64,000 nucleotides of DNA from Amia ocellicauda (Eukaryota; Chordata; Actinopteri; Amiiformes; Amiidae): assembly GCF_036373705.1 (NCBI RefSeq), contig NW_027102741.1, positions 45,801-109,800 on the forward strand, written 5' to 3'. Shown here piece by piece: positions 57,512 to 64,000 of this stretch. The notes under the pieces are model-generated. The model had not been told where the DNA came from. It did no database searches and worked only from the letters and a program-made list of their open reading frames with translations. The stretch's first letter is position 1; every line of letters starts with the position of its first letter. Made by a program: the position numbers and the translations under genes.

Positions 57512-57629
57512 GCTTGCAGCACTAGGTATTTCCAGGAGGTCTCACTATCATGTACTGACCAGGTCCTGCCCCGTTTAGCTTCCGAGATCTGACGAGATCG
57601 GACGCGTTCAGGATGGTGTGGCCGCAAGC
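57512..57629 (-). rRNA. 5S rRNA copy 106 (E)
   Basis: Class E, T4; duplicate of 100. Confidence 0.8.
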
Positions 57630-57840
57630 CGAGATGCCTGGCTGCATGATGTCTCTTAAAGGCTGGCGGGTATTGACGGAACTGCCAGCAAAAAAAAAAA
57701 AGAAAAATAGAGGGAAATATACCAGTGCAGCAAAGGGTGTTGAAAGTAGCCGGGTACGTGTACAATTCTTCAATTATATCTCCTGGAGACAGAAAGAGAG
57801 TATTAAGAGCTACGATGAAGTTACCCAGGAGACGTAAAAA

Positions 57841-57958
57841 GCTTGCAGCACCTGGTATTTCTAGGAGGTCTCCCATCCAAGTACTGACCAGGCCCTGCCC
57901 CATTTAGCTTCCGAGATCTGAGAAGATCGGGCGCGTTCAGGATGGTGTGGCCGCAAGC
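57841..57958 (-). rRNA. 5S rRNA copy 107 (A)
   Basis: Class A, T5; duplicate of 101. Confidence 0.88.
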
Positions 57959-58169
57959 CGAGATGCCTGGCTGCATGATGTCTCTTAAAGGCTGGCGGGT
58001 ATTGACGGAACTTCCAGCAAAAAAAAAAAAGAAAAATAGAGGGAAATATACCAGTGCAGCAAAGGGTGTTGAAAGTAGCCGGGTACGTGTACAATTCTTC
58101 AATTATATCTCCTGGAGACAGAAAGAGAGTATTAAGAGCTACGATGAAGTTACCCAGGAGACGTAAAAA

Positions 58170-58287
58170 GCTTGCAGCACCTGGTATTTCTAGGAGGTCT
58201 CCCATCCAAGTACTGACCAGGCCCTGCCCCGTTTAGCTTCCGAGATCTGACGAGATCGGGCGCATTCAGGACGGTGTGGCCACAAGC
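58170..58287 (-). rRNA. 5S rRNA copy 108 (A)
   Basis: Class A, T5; duplicate of 102. Confidence 0.93.
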
Positions 58288-58512
58288 CGAAAGGCCTGGC
58301 TGCATGATGTCTCTTAAAGGTTGGCGGGTATTGACGGAACTTCCAGCAAAAAAAAAAAAGAAAAAAAGAAAAAAGAAAAATGGATGGAAAAATATCAGTG
58401 CAGCAAAGGGTGTTGACAGTAGCTGGATACGTGTACAATACTTCAATTATATCTCCTCCAGACAGAGAGAGAGTTTTAAGAGCTACGATAAAGTTACCCA
58501 GGAGACGTAAAA

Positions 58513-58630
58513 GCTTGCAGCACTAGGTATTTCCAGGAGGTATCACTTTCATGTACTGACCAGGTCCTGCTCCGTTTAGCTTCCGAGATCTGACGAGATC
58601 GGGCGCGTTCAGGATGGTGTGGCCGCAAGC
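58513..58630 (-). rRNA. 5S rRNA copy 109 (F)
   Basis: Class F, T4; duplicate of 103. Confidence 0.78.
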
Positions 58631-58840
58631 CGAGATGCCTGGCTGCATGATGTCTCTTAAAGGCTGGCGGGTATTGACGGAACTGCCAGCAAAAAAAAAA
58701 AGAAAAATAGAGGGAAATATACCAGTGCAGCAAAGGGTGTTGAAAGTAGCCGGGTACGTGTACAATTCTTCAATTATATCTCCTGGAGACAGAAAGAGAG
58801 TATTAAGAGCTACGATGAAGTTACCCAGGAGACGTAAAAA

Positions 58841-58958
58841 GCTTGCAGCACCTGGTATTTCTAGGAGGTCTCCCATCCAAGTACTGACCAGGCCCTGCCC
58901 CGTTTAGCTTCCGAGATCTGACGAGATCGGGCGCATTCAGGACGGTGTGGCCACAAGC
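58841..58958 (-). rRNA. 5S rRNA copy 110 (A)
   Basis: Class A, T5; duplicate of 104. Confidence 0.93.
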
Positions 58959-59184
58959 CGAAAGGCCTGGCTGCATGATGTCTCTTAAAGGTTGGCGGGT
59001 ATTGACGGAACTTCCAGCAAAAAAAAAAAAAGAAAAAAAGAAAAAAGAAAAATGGATGGAAAAATATCAGTGCAGCAAAGGGTGTTGACAGTAGCTGGAT
59101 ACGTGTACAATACTTCAATTATATCTCCTCCAGACAGAGAGAGAGTATTAAGAGCTACGATAAAGTTACCCAGGAGACGTAAAA

Positions 59185-59302
59185 GCTTGCAGCACTAGGT
59201 ATTTCCAGGAGGTATCACTTTCATGTACTGACCAGGTCCTGCCCCGTTTAGCTTCCGAGATCTGACGAGATCGGGCGCGTTCAGGATGGTGTGGCCGCAA
59301 GC
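59185..59302 (-). rRNA. 5S rRNA copy 111 (F)
   Basis: Class F, T4; normal A box, unlike 103 and 109. Confidence 0.8.
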
Positions 59303-59521
59303 CGAGATGCCTGGCTGCATGATGTCTCTTAAAGGCTGGCGGGTATTGACGGAATTTCCAGCAAAAAAAAAAAAAAAAAATAGAAAAATGGAGGTAAAAA
59401 TATCAGTGCAGGAAAGGGTGTTGAAAGTAGCCGGGTACGTGTACAATTCTTCAATTATATCTCCTGGAGACAGAAAGAGAGTATTAAGAGCTACGATGAA
59501 GTTACCCAGGAGACGTAAAAA

Positions 59522-59639
59522 GCTTGCAGCACCTGGTATTTCTAGGAGGTCTCCCATCCAAGTACTGACCAGGCCCTGCCCCGTTTAGCTTCCGAGATCT
59601 GACGAGATCGGGCGCATTCAGGACGGTAAGGCCACAAGC
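59522..59639 (-). rRNA. 5S rRNA copy 112 (A)
   Basis: Class A, T5; third copy of 99. Confidence 0.9.
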
Positions 59640-59863
59640 CGAAAGGCCTGGCTGCATGATGTCTCTTAAAGGTTGGCGGGTATTGTCGGAACTTCCAGCA
59701 AAAAAAAAAAGAAAAAAAGAAAAAAGAAAAATGGATGGAAAAATATCAGTGCAGCAAAGGGTGTTGACAGTAGCTGGATACGTGTACAATACTTCAATTA
59801 TATCTCCTCCAGACAGAGAGAGAGTATTAAGAGCTACGATAAAGTTTCCCAGGAGACGTAAAA

Positions 59864-59981
59864 GCTTGCAGCACTAGGTATTTCCAGGAGGTCTCACTAT
59901 CATGTACTGACCAGGTCCTGCCCCGTTTAGCTTCCGAGATCTGACGAGATCGGACGCGTTCAGGATGGTGTGGCCGCAAGC
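59864..59981 (-). rRNA. 5S rRNA copy 113 (E)
   Basis: Class E, T4; third copy of 100. Confidence 0.8.
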
Positions 59982-60192
59982 CGAGATGCCTGGCTGCATG
60001 ATGTCTCTTAAAGGCTGGCGGGTATTGACGGAACTGCCAGCAAAAAAAAAAAAGAAAAATAGAGGGAAATATACCAGTGCAGCAAAGGGTGTTGAAAGTA
60101 GCCGGGTACGTGTACAATTCTTCAATTATATCTCCTGGAGACAGAAAGAGAGTATTAAGAGCTACGATGAAGTTACCCAGGAGACGTAAAAA

Positions 60193-60310
60193 GCTTGCAG
60201 CACCTGGTATTTCTAGGAGGTCTCCCATCCAAGTACTGACCAGGCCCTGCCCCATTTAGCTTCCGAGATCTGAGAAGATCGGGCGCGTTCAGGATGGTGT
60301 GGCCGCAAGC
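60193..60310 (-). rRNA. 5S rRNA copy 114 (A)
   Basis: Class A, T5; third copy of 101. Confidence 0.88.
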
Positions 60311-60520
60311 CGAGATGCCTGGCTGCATGATGTCTCTTAAAGGCTGGCGGGTATTGACGGAACTTCCAGCAAAAAAAAAAAGAAAAATAGAGGGAAATAT
60401 ACCAGTGCAGCAAAGGGTGTTGAAAGTAGCCGGGTACGTGTACAATTCTTCAATTATATCTCCTGGAGACAGAAAGAGAGTATTAAGAGCTACGATGAAG
60501 TTACCCAGGAGACGTAAAAA

Positions 60521-60638
60521 GCTTGCAGCACCTGGTATTTCTAGGAGGTCTCCCATCCAAGTACTGACCAGGCCCTGCCCCGTTTAGCTTCCGAGATCTG
60601 ACGAGATCGGGCGCATTCAGGACGGTGTGGCCACAAGC
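60521..60638 (-). rRNA. 5S rRNA copy 115 (A)
   Basis: Class A, T5; third copy of 102. Confidence 0.93.
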
Positions 60639-60863
60639 CGAAAGGCCTGGCTGCATGATGTCTCTTAAAGGTTGGCGGGTATTGACGGAACTTCCAGCAA
60701 AAAAAAAAAAGAAAAAAAGAAAAAAGAAAAATGGATGGAAAAATATCAGTGCAGCAAAGGGTGTTGACAGTAGCTGGATACGTGTACAATACTTCAATTA
60801 TATCTCCTCCAGACAGAGAGAGAGTTTTAAGAGCTACGATAAAGTTACCCAGGAGACGTAAAA

Positions 60864-60981
60864 GCTTGCAGCACTAGGTATTTCCAGGAGGTATCACTTT
60901 CATGTACTGACCAGGTCCTGCTCCGTTTAGCTTCCGAGATCTGACGAGATCGGGCGCGTTCAGGATGGTGTGGCCGCAAGC
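60864..60981 (-). rRNA. 5S rRNA copy 116 (F)
   Basis: Class F, T4; third copy of 103. Confidence 0.78.
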
Positions 60982-61191
60982 CGAGATGCCTGGCTGCATG
61001 ATGTCTCTTAAAGGCTGGCGGGTATTGACGGAACTGCCAGCAAAAAAAAAAAGAAAAATAGAGGGAAATATACCAGTGCAGCAAAGGGTGTTGAAAGTAG
61101 CCGGGTACGTGTACAATTCTTCAATTATATCTCCTGGAGACAGAAAGAGAGTATTAAGAGCTACGATGAAGTTACCCAGGAGACGTAAAAA

Positions 61192-61309
61192 GCTTGCAGC
61201 ACCTGGTATTTCTAGGAGGTCTCCCATCCAAGTACTGACCAGGCCCTGCCCCGTTTAGCTTCCGAGATCTGACGAGATCGGGCGCATTCAGGACGGTGTG
61301 GCCACAAGC
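61192..61309 (-). rRNA. 5S rRNA copy 117 (A)
   Basis: Class A, T5; third copy of 104. Confidence 0.93.
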
Positions 61310-61535
61310 CGAAAGGCCTGGCTGCATGATGTCTCTTAAAGGTTGGCGGGTATTGACGGAACTTCCAGCAAAAAAAAAAAAAGAAAAAAAGAAAAAAGAA
61401 AAATGGATGGAAAAATATCAGTGCAGCAAAGGGTGTTGACAGTAGCTGGATACGTGTACAATACTTCAATTATATCTCCTCCAGACAGAGAGAGAGTATT
61501 AAGAGCTACGATAAAGTTACCCAGGAGACGTAAAA

Positions 61536-61653
61536 GCTTGCAGCACTAGGTATTTCCAGGAGGTATCACTTTCATGTACTGACCAGGTCCTGCCCCGTTT
61601 AGCTTCCGAGATCTGACGAGATCGGGCGCGTTCAGGATGGTGTGGCCGCAAGC
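61536..61653 (-). rRNA. 5S rRNA copy 118 (F)
   Basis: Class F, T4; second copy of 111. Confidence 0.8.
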
Positions 61654-61872
61654 CGAGATGCCTGGCTGCATGATGTCTCTTAAAGGCTGGCGGGTATTGA
61701 CGGAATTTCCAGCAAAAAAAAAAAAAAAAAATAGAAAAATGGAGGTAAAAATATCAGTGCAGGAAAGGGTGTTGAAAGTAGCCGGGTACGTGTACAATTC
61801 TTCAATTATATCTCCTGGAGACAGAAAGAGAGTATTAAGAGCTACGATGAAGTTACCCAGGAGACGTAAAAA

Positions 61873-61990
61873 GCTTGCAGCACCTGGTATTTCTAGGAGG
61901 TCTCCCATCCAAGTACTGACCAGGCCCTGCCCCGTTTAGCTTCCGAGATCTGACGAGATCGGGTGCGTTCAGGACGGTGTGGCCACAAGC
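61873..61990 (-). rRNA. 5S rRNA copy 119 (A)
   Basis: Class A, T5; ACGCACCCGATC replaces the usual GCGCCCGATC context. Confidence 0.9.
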
Positions 61991-62215
61991 CGAAAGGCCT
62001 GGCTGCATGATGTCTCTTAAAGGTTGGCGGGTATTGACGGAACTTCCAGCAAAAAAAAAAAACAAAAAAAGAAAAAAGAAAAATGGATGGAAAAATATCA
62101 GTGCAGCAAAGGGTGTTGACAGTAGCCGGGTACGTGTACAATTCTTCAATTATATCTCCTGCAGACTGAAAGAGAGTATTAAGAGCTACGATAAAGTTAC
62201 CCAGGAGACGAAAAA

Positions 62216-62333
62216 GCTAGCAGCACCTGGTATTTCCAGGAGGTCACCCATCCAAGTACTGACCAGGACCTGCCCCGTTTAGCTTCCGAGATCTGATGAG
62301 ATTGGGCGCGTTCAGGACGGTGTGGCCGCAAGC
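62216..62333 (-). rRNA. 5S rRNA copy 120 (A')
   Basis: Outermost right copy, class A', T5; ends GCTAGC; edge-type CATCAGATC as in left-edge copies. Confidence 0.85.
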
Positions 62334-62559
62334 CAAGAGGCCTGGCTGCATGATGTCTCTTAAAGGCTGACGGGTATTGACGGAACTTCCAGCAAAAAAA
62401 AAATGGATAAAGAAAAATGGAGGGAAAAATATCAGTGCAGCAATGGGTGTTGAAAGTAGCCGGGTACGTGTACAATACTTCAATTATATCTCCTCCAGAC
62501 AGAAAGAGAGTATTAAGAGCTACGATGAACTCACCTAAAGGATTATTAGGAACACCATA

Positions 62560-63120
62560 CTAATACTGTGTTTGACCCCCTTTCGCCTTCAGAACTGCTT
62601 TAATTCTACGTGGCATTGCTTCAACAAGGTGCTGAAAGCATTCTTTAGAAATGTTGGCCCATATTGATAGGATAGCATCTTGCAGTTGATGGAGATTTGT
62701 GGGATGCACATCCAGGGCACGAAGCTCCCGTTCCACCACATCCCAAAGATGCTCCATTGGGTTGAGATCTGGTGACTGTGGGGGCCAGTTTAGTACAGTG
62801 AACTCATTGTCATGTTCAAGAAACCAATTTGAAATGATTCGACCTTTGTGACATGGTGCATTATCCTGCTGGAAGTAGCCATCAGAGGATGGGTACATGG
62901 TGGTCAAAAAGGGATGGACATGGTCAGAAACAATGCTCAGGTAGGCCGTAGCATTTAAACAATGCCCAATTGGTACTAAGGGGCCTAAAGTGTGCCAAGA
63001 AGACATCCCCCACACCATTACACCACCACCACCAGCCTGCACAGTGGTAACAAGACATGATGGATCCATGTTCTCATTCTGTTTACGCCAAATTCTGACT
63101 CTACCATCTGAATGTCTCAC
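62560..63120 (-). pseudogene. Tc1-like transposase, C-terminal catalytic part
   Basis: 186 codons: HSDGRVRIWRKQNE, GGGGVMVWGMSSW, YFQQDNAPCHKG with the second catalytic Asp, then WPPQSPDLNPMEHLWD with the catalytic Glu, ending AVLKAKGGQTQY. I count 36 residues between Asp and Glu, so the pattern is DD36E rather than DD34E. The piece is open throughout but out of frame with the N-terminal part, and without the first Asp it cannot catalyse transposition. Confidence 0.85.
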
Positions 63121-63518
63121 CTCTTTTTCCTATTTGTAGTGGAGATGAGTGGTACCCGGTGGGGTCTTCTGCTGTTGTAGCCCATCCGCCTCAAGGTTGT
63201 ACGTGTTGTGGCTTCACAAATGCTTTGCTGCATACCTCGTTTGTAACTAGTGGTTATTTCAGTCAAAGTTGCTCTTCTATCAGCTTGAATCAGTCGGCCC
63301 ATTCTCCTCTGACCTCTTGCATCAACAAGGCATTTTCGCCCACAGGACTGCCGCATACTGGATGTTTTTCCCTTTTCACACCATTCTTTGTAAACCCTAG
63401 AAATGGTTGTGCGTGAAAATCCCAGTAACTGAGCAGATTGTGAAATACTCAGACCGGCCCGTCTGGCACCAACAACCATGCCACGCTCAAAATTGCTTAA
63501 ATCACCTTTCATTCCCAT
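63117..63518 (-). pseudogene. Tc1-like transposase, N-terminal part
   Basis: 133 codons from ATG 63518: a helix-turn-helix (SISQSAQLLGFSRTTISRVY), a GR-rich linker (SCGRKCLVDARGQRRMGRLI), a second helix-turn-helix region, and RRPHRVPLIS...NRKKR. It then meets TGA. In relatives the reading continues through WSDESRF, which holds the first catalytic Asp; that stretch of about 35 codons is deleted here. Confidence 0.85.
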
Positions 63519-63664
63519 TCAGACATTCAGTTTGGAGTTCAGGAGATTGTCTTGACCAGGACCACACCCCTAAATGCATTGAAGCAACTGCCATGTGATT
63601 GGTTGATTAGATAATTGCATTAATGAGAAATTGAACAGGTGTTCCTAATAATCCTTTAGGTGAG

Positions 63665-63718
63665 TGTATATGTATGTATGTGTATGTATGTCCAATTGCT
63701 TTGACAATACAAATGAAA

Positions 63719-63766
<48 letters not shown>
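63665..63766 (+). repeat. Right flanking microsatellite module
   Basis: (ATGT)n, ccaattgctttgacaatac, aaatgaattgag and a (GA)n run of about 20 units: the same order as the module before the array. Confidence 0.85.
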
Positions 63767-63768
<2 letters not shown>

Positions 63769-64000
63769 TATGAGCTCCTAAAAAACATTTGTTTTTATAC
63801 ATAAGCGGATTTAATTTGTGATTTACAAATGAATATATAGCACTATAAACATACACAGAAGACATGGAATAGAAATTCAGAAGAAAAAGTATTCAAAAAA
63901 TAATAATTTTAAGAGAAACACAAAAAGAAGAAAGCAGAGAGACAGTTCAGGAAGAAAAGTCAGAAAAGAAAAGCTGAAGACAAGAATTGGAGGTAAGAGA
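63767..64000. other. Purine- and AT-rich sequence
   Basis: No gene or recognisable repeat seen. Confidence 0.4.

Larger units (their letters stand above)
55154..61872 (-). repeat. Six/seven-unit block in three copies
   Basis: Copies 99-104 recur as 105-110 (shift 2016 bp). Copies 105-111 recur as 112-118 (shift 2351-2352 bp). Confidence 0.9.
22212..62529 (-). repeat. 5S rDNA tandem array, 120 genes
   Basis: About 40.3 kb of tandem units averaging 335 bp (range about 328-345). Each has a 118-nt 5S gene on the minus strand and about 217 nt of spacer with a variable A/T homopolymer. The gene is recognised by CGCCCGATCTCGTC, GATCTCGGAAGCTAA and, in class A, TACTTGGATGGGAGACC, and by pairing of its 5' and 3' ends. 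Classes used below: A, C box TTGGATGGGAGAC intact; A', intact but with GTGAC; B, CATGAATGTGAGAC plus a helix V mismatch; B', TTGAATGTGAGAC; C, TTGGATGTGTGAC; D, TTAAATGTGAGAC; E, CATGATAGTGAGAC; F, CATGAAAGTGAGAC or GTGATAC. About 61 copies are A or A'. T4/T5 gives the length of the T run at the gene's 3' end; C+T4 means one C precedes it. The variant set could be an oocyte-type 5S family; that is inference. Confidence 0.97.
62530..63664 (-). mobile_element. Tc1-like DNA transposon
   Basis: 1135 bp with 27-bp perfect inverted ends (ctcacctaaaggattattag... and its inverse). A transposase is encoded on the minus strand in two pieces. On the right the end is followed by tgta; on the left the array is joined directly, with no TA at the expected place, so the left edge is slightly truncated or rearranged. 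Confidence 0.92.

Noticed and set aside
22338-62483. Hundreds of overlapping 60-319 codon reading frames with starts such as MKNCTRTRLLS or MGDLLEIPGAASF
   Set aside because: They are translations of 5S genes and spacers on both strands. They repeat at the unit length, run through homopolymers and have no domain.
22212-62529. CRISPR array or protein-coding satellite
   Set aside because: The repeat contains a complete 118-nt 5S rRNA gene with foldable ends and a downstream T run; there are no short repeat/unique spacer pairs and the setting is eukaryotic.
22212-62529. 5S-derived SINE (SINE3-like) cluster
   Set aside because: Units are head-to-tail, of constant size and without a LINE-like tail, A-tail end or target duplications; compensatory stem changes fit rRNA better.
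1-64000. tRNA, snRNA or microRNA genes other than 5S
   Set aside because: I saw no convincing tRNA cloverleaf boxes or snRNA signatures by eye; a tRNAscan/Rfam search would decide.

Overview
The window looks like nuclear DNA of a ray-finned fish. It holds Tc1/mariner elements, a Tx1/L1-type LINE, a hAT-like MITE, decayed class I (gammaretrovirus-like) fossils, long (CA)n, (GA)n, (CAGA)n and (ATGT)n microsatellites, and introns with ordinary GT/AG signals. The species cannot be named from the sequence.

Layout. (1) Positions 1-2636 and 18654-21289 are near-identical inverted arms. Each carries an LTR-like 1.8-kb repeat, a microsatellite/Tc1-fragment module and the 5' end of an IS630-like DNA transposon. 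(2) 2637-7087 is a heavily decayed retrovirus-like fossil, followed by a second IS630-like piece and by the most complete copy of the LTR-like repeat (7317-9133). (3) 9134-15400 contains foldback sequences, two pieces of one LINE type, and between them a pair of divergent spliced genes. The minus-strand gene encodes a BEN-domain protein cut short at its 3' end. The plus-strand gene is a small partial gene with two related acidic exons. (4) 15400-19079 holds microsatellite modules, a broken Tc1 transposase end and an IS630-like element with a solo LTR inside it. (5) 21290-22211 is a junction of repeat modules. (6) 22212-62529, about 40.3 kb or 63% of the window, is an uninterrupted tandem array of 5S rRNA genes. 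I located 120 gene copies, all on the minus strand, at an average spacing of about 335 bp. (7) The array stops exactly at the terminal inverted repeat of a Tc1-like transposon (62530-63664), followed by another microsatellite module and purine-rich DNA.

The 5S array is the main content. A typical unit is a 118-nt gene plus about 217 nt of spacer, with a TTTAA box about 30 nt upstream, a T4-T5 run immediately downstream and a variable A/T homopolymer in the spacer. The 5S sequence is clearly divergent from the usual vertebrate form, yet several changes in helices I and II are compensatory, which argues for an RNA that was under selection. About half of the copies (class A) keep the C box of the internal promoter. 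The rest (classes B-F) carry changes in it, and class B also has a mismatch in helix V. The classes are interspersed and are carried in nested higher-order repeats (3-unit 1008 bp x4; 4-unit 1.35 kb x2; 12-unit 4025 bp x2; 6/7-unit x3), the pattern expected of unequal exchange. Every long reading frame inside the array is a by-product of the repeat and is not annotated as a protein.
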